Shown: positions 24,724 through 37,386 of the stretch, piece after piece
How positions within the stretch are numbered: position 1 is the stretch's first letter
How the letters are laid out: each line of letters begins with the position of its first letter
Assembly: GCA_013420905.1 (NCBI GenBank)
Contig: JAAXNY010000011.1
Coordinates: 2,356,001-2,420,000, forward strand
DNA length: 64,000 bases
Direction of reading: 5' to 3'
Source: Collybia mongolica
Lineage: Eukaryota; Basidiomycota; Agaricomycetes; Agaricales; Clitocybaceae
The notes under the pieces: generated by a model
The model's database searches: none
Told to the model about the DNA's origin: nothing
What the model saw: the letters and a program-made list of their open reading frames with translations, nothing else
Translations under genes and position numbers: made by a program

Positions 24724-25190
24724 GGGTTGTTCACAGTAGCCATTTTTGGCTCATTTTTTATTTCATTTTCAATCTCATTTTTCAAGAATGAACTTCAAAG
24801 GAATGAGCCCAAAAATGACCATTTTTGAAAAAGCAAGCACCCCCTTCAATTTTGCAAAAATGATCATTTTTACTTTCATTTTCAGGTTTCATTTTCATTG
24901 TTGTTTCAAGCTCCACTCTGCCACCTCATGTGCACTCACCACCACTGTCCACAATGTCCCCACCTCCCTCCCTCAACTCCTATCACCACAACTTTGTCAC
25001 CACCTGCTGTCACCACCCCCACACTCACTACCATGCCTACAAGAGCTGCAAGTTGCCACAAATGACCCATATCAGAGACAATGCAACCCAAACAACATCA
25101 GCCCATTGTTTCTTGGGTACATTTTTTTTCTGTTTGTTTCTTCTTTTTACAAACTGACTTACCATAACTGACTTACCATAATTTTACATT
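24724..25190 (+). mobile_element. Truncated left end of a second PIF/Harbinger element
   Basis: The sequence GGGTTGTTCACAGTAGCC and the following ATTTTCA-rich 200 bp match the left end of the 10654-14454 element. It is preceded by TTA, a valid Harbinger target triplet. I cannot find its right end. The homology fades after about 24930 and the border at 25190 is approximate. It inserted into the copia gag. Confidence 0.65.
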
Positions 25191-25389
25191 TTTCAGGATC
25201 TATTCTGCTGGTAACAACAGGTGCCAATGGGATACAACCCACACCCACACCCACTTGTGCTACCCCTCCTTCCCATTCAAACAGGATGTGAGGGGTCTCA
25301 GTTAGGCTTAGGAGGTCAGGGAGGGGCACCAGGAGACCTGCAGAGAGGGACACCCTTCAGGCAAGCACTAGCAAACCCCCCTCACAGTG

Positions 25390-25736
25390 CCACATCACTG
25401 ACATGCACTAATCACACCAAGTTGGACTTGACTTTAGATCTCCTGTATTTACACATGGGCAGTTTTATACTGTGATTTCACATGCAATATTGGTACATGG
25501 AATCAAAGCTATAATACCAAATACTATAGACAATAGGCTGACCAAAACAGTAAAGAGTTCCTTTGGAGTAGAAGTATTATATGGATTATGATTTAAATAG
25601 GGGAAAAAGCCTACACCTGAAATATTAAGATTGAACATAGAATAAAGTATTGGAATTAAGAGGGGAGTCTGGAGGCAGAGCTCCCAGCAAGCTGAAGGTA
25701 CTGTGGCATAGCCACAGGCTATCCTATACATTTCTG
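25390..25736 (+). mobile_element. Helitron 3' end fragment
   Basis: It contains the last part of a Pif1-type helicase (frame giving HQVGLDFRSPVFTHGQ), then an AT-rich tail. It ends with two hairpins: GGAGGCAGAGCTCC-like near 25665, and CTGTGGCATAGCCACAG. The same order occurs at 27600-27970 and again at 30220-30318. Confidence 0.6.
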
Positions 25737-27975
25737 TCTATATTAAAGTACTACGGTGGTGTGAATTGATTGTGACTAATCCTGACTAAGTGCTGACTAA
25801 GTCTGACAAAGTGATGAAAAGTTGTCTTTTAAGTAGAGTGCTGACTAAGGATGACAAAGCGGGAAAAGTTGTGGTGGGTCACATGCATTGTCACCTGCTC
25901 AAGTCAATTCAAAGTCACCTGTTCAAACCAGCTCAAGTCACCTGCCTCCAAACAAAACATGATCACCTGTTCTGCAACACAGATGACACCAACATCACAT
26001 GACCTCTAAAGCGGACTAAACCAACAAATATTGTCTGTTTATCCTTAACTCAACAGCATACAGATAAAAGTGGAAAAGACTCAACTCTGTGGCAAAGCCC
26101 TTGATTAACACAATAAATTCTAACATTACAAACTTTATTTTAAAACCTGATACATTATATATTTAAAAGAAATCTATCCAGGTAACATGCTAAGACACAA
26201 AATCACCTGCTCTGCAACACCATATCACATGACCCCCAAGCGGACTAAGTCAACAAATAACAAAAAATAGCTATTAACCCTCAAGCTACCTCATCAATTT
26301 CAGATACTCAAACTGAAAAAAAAAAAGGTATTTAAAGGGTGCTACTACCCATAAAATTACAAATTAAAGTAGACATGGAAAGCATGCAAATAAAAATGGA
26401 AATGAGTTTACCTGGGCAATTTTATTCTATAACTAATGTAAAATATTCTAACACCACAAAGCCCACCCTAAAACCTGATACATTACATTTTGAAAAAATT
26501 CCTCTCTCTCTAAGCCTATATTTAAAACAATTAGAATCCAGTGCAAATGATCAAGAGAAATAGCAATATGTGGTCAAGAGAAAATATCATAGGTAAAAAC
26601 ATTGATTCCAAGGACTTTAATTAAAGCTGATCTCTATTAAATTAGAGCAATAACAACTAACTTCTCACTATAGATGTGTGACAATTTACAAATGTGGTAG
26701 AAAATGATTACACAATATTGAACAGCATTGTTATGTCTTTGAGGCAATTAACTGGCTGTTCCAGAATATTAGAAGGGATAATAGAGCCTTTGGTGGGCTA
26801 ATTGTGGTATTTGATAGTGACTACCAACAAACTCCATGCATTATTCCTAAGGGTCCACATATATAGACTGTGGATGCCTGTCTCATGCACTCCCCACTGT
26901 GGGATGAACTTCAGATACTTAAAGTAAAGAAAAATATGTGCTTAAATGGTATTACTGATGATCAAATCAACTTTGCCAAATGGCAAATTGAAGTTGGCTA
27001 TGGGAAGCTTAAAGATGATAATGGAAATATCACCTTACCTGATCATGACCACTTCCACTGTGCTGAGAATACTGTAGGGTCTATTTGACACAATATATCC
27101 TGACATTGGAAACCCTGTCCTAAAACCTAATACATTTTATTATAAGAGAGCTATCCTTTCTTCAAGATATGATGATGTTGACCCTCTCAATGAAGAAGTA
27201 CTGGGTATATTTCCTGGGGATGCTAAGGTATTCCACAGTGCAGATTCTATTGCACATGAAGGAATTGATGGAGCTGAAGCAGTATACTCTATTGAATATC
27301 TGAATGCTATTAATGTATCAGGGCTACCTATATCTAAGCTAACTTTGAAAGTGGGGTGCCCTGTAGTGACATTGCACAACTTGAACCCAGTTGATGGTAT
27401 TTGCAATGGGTCAAGGGAATAACATGGATGAGCAACTGTATTGTAGAAGTATGGTTGATTGGGGGGCAAAATGATGGGCATAAAGAATTTATCCCAAGGA
27501 TTCAAGTAATACCATCTAACAGCCTGATAACTTTTAAATTGAAAAGGTTGCAACTACCTTTACAGCTGGGATTTTGTATGACAATCAACCAATCCCAAGG
27601 GCAATCACTGCACCAAGTTGGACTTGACTTTAAACCTCCTGTATTTATACATGGACAGCTTTATGTTGCAATTTCACATACAACATCAGTACATAGAATC
27701 AAAGCTATCATATGAAATACTACAGACAATAATAGGTATATCAAAAATGTAGTTTACCAAGAGGTCCCTTTAGACTAGAAATATTATATAGATTATAATT
27801 TCTATAGGCAAAAAAGCTCACTTATACCTAAAATATTGAGATTGAGCACAGAATAAAGTATTGGGATTAAGAGGGGGTCCGGGGGCAGAGCGCCCAGCAA
27901 GCTGAAGGTTCTGTGGTGGAGCCATGGGTGAGCATAGTGGTGCCATGGCATAGCCATGGGCCATAAGCTTGTCTG
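25737..27975 (+). mobile_element. Decayed Helitron unit
   Basis: The unit starts TCTATATTAAAGTACTACGG, a TC start as expected for a Helitron. It carries a helicase remnant at 27147-27716 and closes with two hairpins: GGGGGCAGAGCGCCC near 27880, and CCATGGCATAGCCATGG followed by GCCATAA near 27940-27965. The interior holds two more diverged copies of the helicase segment that reads like PVLKPDTLHF (near 26150 and 26470), so the unit is rearranged. Length is about 2.2 kb. Confidence 0.65.
27147..27716 (+). pseudogene. Pif1-like Helitron helicase, C-terminal part
   Basis: The first frame reads RAILSSRYDDVDPLNEEVL, then GIDGAEAVYSIEYLNAINVSG and CPVVTLHNLNPVDGICNGS. After a frame change (27401-27715) it reads PLQLGFCMTINQSQGQSLHQ and PVFIHGQLYVAISHTTS. 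These are the closing motifs of the Pif1/Helitron helicase. The Rep/HUH part and Walker motifs are absent. At least one frameshift is required. Confidence 0.75.
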
Positions 27976-30318
27976 TCTATATTAAAGTACTACGGCCGTG
28001 TGAATTTGATTGTGACTAATCCTGACTAAGCGCTGACTAAGTCTGACAAAGCAGCAAAAAAGTTGTCTTATAAGTAGAGTGCTGACTAAGGATGACAAAG
28101 CAAGAAAAATTGTTAAAGTCACATGCTATATCACCTGCTCAAATCACCTGCTCAAATCACCTGCTCAAACCAGCTCAAGTCACCTGCCTCAAAACACAAC
28201 ATAACCACCACATCACATGACCTCCAAAGCACACAAAGTCAATAAATATTAACCCATCTGTATGCACACTTCCTCATAAATTTCAGATGCTCAAACTATT
28301 TTATGAAAAATACATTCAAATGGTGCTACTGCTCATGAAATTACAGACAGACAAAAATGAAAATGACTTTTACCTGACCAATTCTGCTATAAAACCTTTA
28401 ATTCACACAATATATTCCAAACAAACCCTATTTTAATTACATCATATTGCATTATATTTATAATAAAAAAATGTTCTATCCAGGTCATGATCACATGCTA
28501 AGTCACCTGCCTCAAAACAAACATAATCACCTGCTTTACAGCACAGGATAACCACAACTAAAGTGGACTAAAGTCAACAAATATTATCTGTTATCCTTAA
28601 CTTATTTGTGTGTATATCCTGCCTGACAAGTTTCAGATGCTCAACTAAAACAGTAAAATAGGTATTTAAATGGTGCTACTGCTTATAAAATTACAAATCA
28701 AGAATATACAGACAAACATGGAAATGACTTTACCTAATCAATTCTGCCATCAAGCCTTTAATCAATGCAATGTATTCTGAGATTACAAATCCTGTTTTAA
28801 AACCTGATACATTATACACTAAAAAAAACTCTCTTTCCACCAAATATAATGATATAAACTCTTCCAAAATACTGGAAATAATTCATGGAAATGCTAAGGT
28901 ATGCATACCACATTATAAATTCTGTTGCATATGACAGAATTGATGGAGCCACAGCATGTACCCCAATGAATACTTGAGCCCTATTCATGGATCATCACTA
29001 CCTCTTTCTAAGCTTATATTTAAAGCAACTGGAATCCAATGCAAATCATTAAGTGAAATAGTATAATTGATTTCAAGAACTTTGAATAGAACTGATATTT
29101 GTTAAATTAAGCCAATATCAATCACCCTTCTATGCTGGATTATGTATGGCAACTAACAAATATGGTAGGACAATAACTACACAATGTTGGATCTGACCTT
29201 AGACTATTTGTATCCACAGTTTTGGGTTACAGTTCAACCAAGTTATGTATATATGATTGTTTATCTACAGAGGGGAAATATGGACATAAATATAGCAATA
29301 ACACAAATATGGATGTGCAAGAGTAGGTTTGTAAGATCTGGAAGACAGGATAAAATAGAATATGACAATAATGCATAGGGTGGTTGACTAACTGCTGGAT
29401 TGGAATAATAAAGGGCCATATCTGGAAGTAGGACTGAGGTAATATTATGAAGATTGTAAGTACAACAAAGCCCCAACCATTTACATAGTTTTGTTTATAA
29501 AATGGTGTAAACTGAACACTTACCAAATGATAAGAAGGCCATTGAGGACAAGAAGCACTCAGATAAACTTTAATGCATCAAGTAGATGGTAATGGACCAT
29601 TTGCAAACACATGATGAAGTTTGAACCAAATCTAAGAGGCCTTGGCTGGGTTGTCTTTTATATAAGTACATACCTCCTTAACAGTTGTGTTTTGACAGCC
29701 ATAGTATGGTTATTCATAACATATGCCATTTGCCAATTACAGGAAGCTATATAATATAAGTATGGATACAGCATGCTGTAGTATCACCACCCCACCACTC
29801 ATGGTGACCATTTACTGCTGTTTGTTTACCAATTGTTTAGCATTTAGATAGGTGGTGAGTAAACTAAACAGAAATGGTAAACAGTAAACAAATGAAACAA
29901 TTGGAGCCTTAAGAGGTAAATAGTGATTATAAATATGATATAGGCTATATGAATGAGATAGAAATAAAAATGGTAAGCTGAGAGTGTATGTTTTGTTTCC
30001 AGGCATGTGCAGTAGGGTGCAATAGGATACAATAGAGTAACTGGCTCCAAAGAAGTTTTAAGATAAAGACAAGGATTGGGGTGCAACTGAAATGCTACAA
30101 TGTGGGGTTTTATAGGATATTGGGTTATATAATATGCTGGATACAGTATATAGATTTCTCTATGAAAGTGAAGGCACTGACTAAAATTTTGAGATGTGAT
30201 GTGTGATAAAAATTCTGAAATGAAGGGGGGGTCTGGGGGCAGAGCCCCCAGCAAGCCAAGGATTTGTGATGAACCATGGCCCAGTGCCACAGTGCCGTGG
30301 CGTAGCCACGGGCCCTAA
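27976..30318 (+). mobile_element. Second decayed Helitron unit, head-to-tail with the first
   Basis: It begins with the same TCTATATTAAAGTACTACGG start. The first 180 bp repeat those of the 25737 unit (GACTAAGxGCTGACTAAG and CACCTGCTCAA motifs). It ends with hairpin GGGGGC-AGA-GCCCCC (30235-30249) and hairpin CCGTGGC-GTA-GCCACGG (30295-30311), then GCCCTAA (30312-30318). A hairpin a few bases before CTRR is the Helitron 3' signature. The interior is too decayed to read. Confidence 0.65.
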
Positions 30319-30881
30319 GCTTGTCCTATACATTAAAACAGAATGGTGTTTTGACCCTGGCTAAGCTGACTAATAGAAAGATGACTAATATTACTAATCA
30401 ACTTCAATGACTAATCAACTTGCCTCTGCTTCGAGTTTAGGTAAGCTCTGAGCACCTGATCAGTCACATGACTCAAAAACAGCGCACAAATATCATATCA
30501 ATATTATTATGTATTTACCACTCTTGATATTACTTACAAGGAATAACATTGAAATAATAATGGTGGCTATTATGTTGGAAAACTGTCAAGTTGGCAACAC
30601 TGCAATAAAATATTATTTACTACCACCCTTTGTGCTGAAGGCATGGGTACTATGCTTGTAAGCTTGTAATTTGAGTAAATAAAAAGTACATTAGTAATCT
30701 GATTAGTAATCAGTGTCCACAGACTGGCTGTGCAGTGACAATACCAAGCACACTGGGTAGTTGCTAAATGAGAGAGCTACTATTCCTATGTGTCCTCTAG
30801 GTTAGTATAGTTTAGAGGAGTCTCCAATTGCCAAAGGACTAAGAAGTTGGTTGCAGAATATGAAATACTATACCAAGTCAG
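30319..30881. other. Short repeat-derived spacer
   Basis: It opens with TCCTATACATTAAAAC, similar to a Helitron start, and with TGACTAATAG-type words. No gene is visible before the LTR fragment at 30882. Confidence 0.35.
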
Positions 30882-31348
30882 TGAAAGGGGGTCCTGGGCT
30901 ATAAGCATGCTGATGCTATGAAATGTAATCTCTCACACACACACATACCAAATCTATTAATCATTAATCAACACACAAACAGTAGGAATCACCTGATTTG
31001 AGTTCAGGTTCAAGTGCATGAAAGCACTAAGTTTTTAATAATACTAGCCAAAGCCTTTTCAATGATCTCTCAACTGGTTTGATTCAGACAAGGCTTTAAC
31101 ACAAGTGTTTAGACCTTAGGTATATTTTATAATAGCTTTCAGTTCAATTGACTGAGTACCAAGTGTACATTCACTTATTAACAATCCCAAGCAGATCAAT
31201 AAGTCCAAGTGACTTTTAAACAGAGGTACAAAGTGCACCAAAGGCCAAGTGCTTAATAATTCCAATGGACAATACAAGTACTAAGTTCCAAGTGAACTGG
31301 ACTCTTCAATTCTGCAATCTCTTAGCCAAATGCTTCAAGACAATTCTA

Positions 31349-31380
<32 letters not shown>

Positions 31381-32620
31381 GGTCAACATTTTATATACCA
31401 ACTGTACCTAATACATGCACTGGTCACTATGAGTAGTAATTGGAGGAATGGGGGAGGGGGGCAGAAGACAAAGCACCATGGAGCTAGGATGCTCGCCCGA
31501 CCAGAGTCGAACTAGTGAATGGAGCTGGAGCTCATTGTACACAGGCCGGAAGGGCCAATCTACACCAGGGGGTAGGCCCCCTGCAGCAGGTGGTGGCTTC
31601 AAGTCCACCGATTATCCAGGTTCGCATGTTTGGGCAGGGAGCACCCTATAGCCATCACTTAGAACACTGAGTACCACCCCTAGCCTGTTTAGGACTAGGG
31701 AACATCAAACGCGAAAGCACTCTCGTTCCCCAAGAGGAAGTTGACCAGCCACACATAGCACAGCTGACGGCTGGGCTTGTCCTCCCATCCATGTTGTGGA
31801 CAGTCATATAGGACGTGTTGTACGGTTTCCAGGGGAGCACCGCACCTACAGGAGACTGATTCCTCTTTGAAGAATTAGGATTGGAATGCCCCAATTGGAG
31901 TGTGTCCGGTGATGCATCGCACCACGCAGGCGGTCAAAGCATGGCTGTGACCAGTCTTGTGCATCCATGGCCCATTATTTACATGGGTCGGAATAAGCAG
32001 GGTGTCCTTTTTTGCATAGAGCGTCAAGAAATTGGAGCCAATATACTTCTTGGACTGGAAGAGAGATTTCCAGCCGTCGAGCATGCATGTGACTGCTTTG
32101 CATTGTGCGAAGTCAGCAGAGATAACCGGCACTCCACCCGCCTCAATGCAAGTCGAGAGGGCGCTGATGTGTGCCAGTTGGTGGTCTTCAATCTCCACCC
32201 CATTTGTAATGTGGTGGAGGTGGATCTTGTGGATGGCGTGGAGCTGCAGCCACGGCAGCAGCACATTGCACACTTTGAGGGCAGACGCTTGACCTGAGTG
32301 GTGAGACGCATCAAGGGAATGCCTAAGGGCATTGGCGGAGTTGGAGAAGATATGGACATCATGGATGTCCTCTAGTCCGATGTCAGCTGCCTGTCGGATG
32401 CCTTCCGCAATTTCTCGCAGCTCGGCGCCATCAGACGTAGAGAGGCCAGTAGCATACCAGTCCTCATATAGGTCCCCGGCATGCCAGATGCGGTAGACCG
32501 CAACTGACTGCATGGGAGGGGGGGGAGTGGATGCATCAGTAACAATGCAGATGCTCCAAGACAATTCTAATCAAGACAATAGAAGCAATCTGGTCCTTAA
32601 TTCATGTGTGCTGACATGCT
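30882..32620. mobile_element. LTR fragment (copy of 48470-49687), split by a LINE
   Basis: From TGAAAGGGGGTCCTGGGC onward it matches the left part of the intact solo LTR at 48470. Homology resumes after the LINE at 32557 and ends near 32620. Most differences from the other copy are C-to-T or G-to-A at former CpG sites. Confidence 0.7.
31349..32556 (-). mobile_element. 5'-truncated Tad-like LINE copy
   Basis: A poly-T run at about 31352-31380 is the reversed poly-A tail. The minus strand reads the RNase H and C-terminal part of the same LINE family that is complete at 46553-54127, including SICIVTDASTPPPP and DGAELREIAEGIRQAAD. A 13-bp duplication CAAGACAATTCTA flanks it (31336-31348 and 32557-32569). 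It lies inside the LTR fragment, so it is the younger insertion. Confidence 0.88.
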
Positions 32621-32638
32621 TGCACTTGCACTACACAC

Positions 32639-33060
32639 TGATAGGGCCCAAAATTGTTTGCACTTGTAAAGTCAACAAGTAAGGCTATTAGTATCATTTC
32701 TAATAACCAAGTAAACGGTAATAGAGGATTAGAGTCAAGCTCCAAGACAGCTAATCAGAGTGAACTAGTCTAATGGTTAATACACTATCAGTACAGAGGA
32801 CTATGAGTATGGACTATTATTAGTCCTATTCACCATGCCCAGTTACAACCTTGGTATCTTAAATCATAAATAACCATTGTAGTATGATATCATTAGTCTG
32901 GGGATCATCATTAATAAAAGAAATAATTGTAAATTTGGGACTTGCACAATCCGAGCCTAATCAGGGGCACTTGGTGTTAACTACCGGAAGAGACAGGACA
33001 CCATAAATAACAACTGGAATGATCAGGAGAAGTAAAAGACAGTGCTGTGCTGTTTTAAAA
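32639..33060. mobile_element. Inverted fragment of the same LTR family
   Basis: The segment TGATAGGGCCCAAAATTG and onward is the reverse complement of the right half of the solo LTR (49687 down to about 49270). It follows the fragment at 30882-32620 in the opposite orientation and breaks off where the large palindrome begins. Confidence 0.7.
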
Positions 33061-33061
33061 A

Positions 33062-36000
33062 TACTTGAGGTAGAGGGCCATTACTGGCAGATACGAGTCC
33101 TTATGTTTTTTTTTTGATTAACTTTTCTTTATATTTCTAGAACCAGGTAGTTGCAATAGAACTAGCTATAAAGAATCTCTTCAACTTTATATTACTTTTT
33201 GTTGTTGATAAGTTTGGTTCTGGAACACTTATCAGGCATTGTTCTAGAATTAGATTGTAGGGTACAGGGAGTAGCTTGACATCATGGAAGGCCTGATGGA
33301 TACACAACATGAAGATGTAATATGACTACACATTTGAGCTTGCAAAATACTTGTTGCACTTCTGTAAGGGGTCATGTTGCCAAGAGGCTCAGACAGGGAG
33401 CAGTATACACAGTATGAACAACCATGCAGGGAAGGGATGAGCATAGAGCCCTAGAGGCTTGATCACAAGTAGAGAACCCAATCCAAGTCTATTACAAAGA
33501 TGCCCTTTCATAGAGAGGAAGGGGCACCTTATATACAGTACATTATAGCTACATCTCAAATAACAACAGAATCTGATATCAGTAACTCTACTGATGCAAC
33601 AAGACATCTGTGATATGTCAGTCCAGAGTACACTACTATTTATCAAGGGGTTAAGGAAATGCATCTCAGGATGATAGATGTAATAGTGAGGCTATGCAAG
33701 TTGTGTAATAGTGATCCTGATAGCTAGATGTGGACAAACAAGTGATGCCTTTACAGCTTCACCCATATCCATGGTGTATGATATAAGCAACTGCATATGA
33801 ATAGCCAATAGAAGTTGGTGTTTATAGATCCTGTACAAATATCCACCAATAAAAGGTAATAATATATATCTAGGCATTTTCCTTAAAAACAAGTCAGCTG
33901 GTAAAGTGGGGACTCAGACTCTCAGAGATGGACTGTGTGAAAAAATTAACAAACTTGAAAATATAGATCCATATTTGTACATATATTCCAAATATCCAAC
34001 CAACTCAGTAGCTTCTCTGAGGACTTTATGCTAAGCCACATGATCCACACAGACCACACAGACAAATGCAGATGTCTGCAGTCTGAGCTCAGACCCTGTT
34101 TGGCAGTGAGCCCTGCTTAATTGGCACTCTGCATCTGAGCCAAGTCAAAGCTAAGTTCATAAATCCATGCTGTTACTTGGATGCTCAGACCCAGCTTGGA
34201 ATAACTCCTCATGGAGTCCATGCAGACTGTCCAGATTGCTTACTTTAATCATAGTTACCATTGCTTATTTAATGCACAAAAATGCAATATTTTGGAGCGT
34301 CAAATACAAGACCTCAAGGTTACATGACACATGCATTTTTATAATGACCCCTGCTGCCTACTCTTGGCCATTACTGGCAATGGCTGAATATTGTTGATAG
34401 GTACTACATCACCTGTCAGCCTTGTTGTCAACCTCCACCACTACATCCCCAGCTGCCCCACCCATCACCTCCCTGCCATATGATTGTGCACAATACTGCC
34501 AAATACAGTGCCAGGTCCCACTGCCATGGATACCACCACCCTCTCCTATACCTACCCCTCTCAGTGAAAATAACAACTGCAAAATCACAACAATAAGGGC
34601 TGCAGCAAGAACTACAGAGGCACCTGCCACATTACCAGTGACTGCCTGCCCACATCTGCTAGTGAGCAGCTAGCATTGTGGACATGGGTGGTGCAGTGGT
34701 GTATTCCATATGGTAGAACCATCACCTGGTGGGTGGGTGTGCACCCCTGGATGTGCTGTCTAGACCAAGTAGTGCCAATCACCCCTGTGCCCAAACCAGA
34801 TGTGTGTAAGGTGAGTGCATATGTGCCCCACATCTAGTTGCTCAGATATACCTTGTTCTATTGTATATGCACCTATATGCTGCTGTATACCTTGAGACTA
34901 CCTTGGTGTAATTCTATCTACCTTGTGATATGTTCTTATTCCTTTTACAAATATTAGTTTACTTCTTACTAATACTTTACCCCTGTACTATTTGCATAGC
35001 TCTAGTAGGCTGATATAGACTTCTGGTACACCCACAGTATTTATCCAATACAGTATACCTATTTATAGATTGGACTACCCAATTGTGAAACTTAAACTAT
35101 GTAATTGTTTAAATTTTAAGACAATTAATAAACAAAGAATATACCAAATAGTTAAATCACTAAGGAAGTAATATTGATCCAAATGCCTACTTGGGTGGAG
35201 TGGGCCAACACACTGTGTGGCAGGTACTCATTCTTTATTTCTTTTCTTAGGCAAAATAAGTCCATTCCACATTCAGGAAGTTGTAAATGACTAGAAACAA
35301 TGTAGATGATAGTTTACAGAGGTCATGTGACCATGGGAAAATGTTACCAAGTAAACAAGCAATGCCTGTGCACAAAACCCAATGCCATAGCTTGCCTGGT
35401 TATGGAGAAAACACAGAAACCATCAGAATTAACTTTTTCCAGGATCATGGACACTAAATAAGCATTCAGATTGTTGTCATGTATTTGGTATCCTTATATG
35501 GTGGAATAAATCATGTGATATGTGTCAATAAATAGAGAAATCAAGTCTCTTTGTATGTATTTCAGGTAAATTTAGTAGTAGTTGTTGCTTATTCCAATGT
35601 TTAGTGTAATTTCCCACAAGTGTCATGTTTGGTAAGGGTCATTGTTGTTATAAGATGTTTGTTCACCCCTGACATAACACACAGACCTTCAAAACTAGCT
35701 GAATCTGGACATTTCTAATATTTCACTCAAAATAGACTGTGGGAAAAATATGCTGAACAAGGAAATTGTAGAGCCATGTTTGTAAATTCCAAATATATAA
35801 AAACAAAGTTAATAGCTTTACTGGTTATGGAGAAAAACACAAAATAAATTTTGAACTGCAACACTTTGAAATATTAGATATGCATAATTTTGACAGCATC
35901 ATCAAAAGCATTATGTAAGCATCCCAAATACATGCAAATTATGTCACAATACTTTGTATTTGTGGAGAAATGCTGTAAAAAGCCACAAGAGAAGAAAAAT

Positions 36001-36365
36001 CCCATTATGGAAATATTTTCCTGCAGTGTTGAAATATGAATCAATCAATGAATCAATCAATCAAGTTTTTGCCTGAAACCTGGGTTGATAAAGAACTTGT
36101 AATAATAGAAACAAGTTCCCACAGTATTGAAATGTATATCAACCATTCAACATTTAACAATTTATTTCTAGCCTTGCATTCTAATCAAGAACTTATCAGA
36201 TATGCTAAAAATAGAAATATCATCATCAAAGACAAACTCCAAACAAATGTACATATGCCTGTTAAGTGTTTTTTGTTGTATTATCACATACTATATTTAA
36301 CCATACTCATATAACTAGCCATTGTCAAGATATTGAGCATTATAGATTCCAGGAGCATCCACATT
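33062..36365. repeat. Left arm of a large imperfect palindrome
   Basis: The arm starts ACTTGAGGTAGAGGGCC and is repeated in reverse up to 44763. Matching blocks include 33240-33700 with 42540-42840 (plus the part beyond the Tc1 insertion), 34420-35005 with 39900-41590, and 36100-36365 with 39575-39890. One 91-codon stretch (33389-33664 against 42550-42825) differs by a single residue. The arm contains an extra block, about 35010-36090, that is not in the same place in the right arm. No protein family is recognisable in it. Confidence 0.75.
35450..36085. repeat. Direct repeat, first copy
   Basis: The block beginning GACACTAAATAAGCATTCAG recurs in the same orientation at 38925-39570, ending in both at a short tetranucleotide run (AATC or AATG) and GGGTTGATAAAGAAC. 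Its direct orientation contrasts with the inverted arms around it. Confidence 0.75.
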
Positions 36366-37285
36366 GACTTGTTTGGCTATGCTTATGGCCAAGTAATGTA
36401 TAAATGTGATATTAAAATAGATATAACAACAGATTATAATCAAATTTGGAAAGGTACAAACAAATATAAATATACATTTCCTGGTGTACCCCCTCCATAG
36501 GTCTAGGAGTAGTAGCAATTTCAATTATATCCATTAGCCTTGTATTTGCTGAGATAATCTATATTGTGGGAATTTCATTAATATTGTTTATTTGGCCAGA
36601 TGTTGGCAAAGTAATATACAGATGATACTCATTTGTAATATGTAGTAAAAAGGTTGTTGTTGATAATGAGACTTGGAAGGGTACAAACAACTACAAACAC
36701 ATATAAACAAATACATCATGTATTCCTTTACAATATCTAGTAGTAGCATGTCCATCAGCTTTGTATTTGCTGAGATAAGTATCATCTATATTGTGGGAGA
36801 TTTCTTTAGTATTATTGTTTGTTTGGCCAGATGTGTGGTGAATGATATACAGACAGTATTCATTTACAATATGTAGCAAGAAATTTGTTGTTGATGAGGT
36901 TTAGAAAAATAAAAACAAATACAAACACTTACAAACATATACATGAGGTACTCCTTCACCATATCTAACACTAGCAATTTAAATAACATCCATAGGCCCT
37001 GTTGCTGTTGAGATATGCAATGATTTATATTGTGGGAACTTTGATGGTATTGTTTGTTTGGCAAGCTGTGTGGCAAAGTCATACACAAACTTGATATTCA
37101 TTTGTAACATGCTTGTAGTAAGAGAGCTACTTTTGATCATGATATTTGATTGTGTACAAACAGATACAAATACATACAAATATCTACATTGGGTAGCCCT
37201 TCACCATATCTAGTAGTAGCAATTTAAATTGTGTCCATAGGTCTTGTCATTATGGAGATATGCAATATTTTGTATTGTGGGAAAA
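36365..37285. repeat. Tandem repeat, about 230-bp unit, four copies
   Basis: The words TTGTTTGGCCAGATG (or close variants), ATTTGTAATATGTAG, CAAACA-rich tracts and TATTGTGGGA recur in the same order, with starts near 36365, 36588, 36821 and 37056. There is no open frame. It occupies the inner part of the palindrome. Confidence 0.65.
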
Positions 37286-37312
37286 GTTTGACCCAAAGTG
37301 GAACAAGCCTCT

Positions 37313-37386
37313 TGTAATTATGCTTACGTTTGCCAACTATGCTGTTAGAGCTAACAGCGTAGTTGACAAACGTAAGCACAATTATG
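37313..37386. repeat. Strong hairpin at the centre of the palindrome region
   Basis: Two arms of about 36 nt (37313-37348 and 37351-37386) are complementary around a 2-nt spacer. The core is CTTACGTTTG...CTGTTAG / CTAACAG...CAAACGTAAG. The few mismatches are all transitions. Confidence 0.8.

Noticed and set aside
31350..31382. Long T run considered as a terminator
   Set aside because: It is the reversed poly-A tail of a LINE with a matching target duplication.
33389..33664. 91-aa frame nearly identical to one at 42550-42825
   Set aside because: The conservation comes from the inverted repeat arms, not from coding. The frame has no ordinary protein features.
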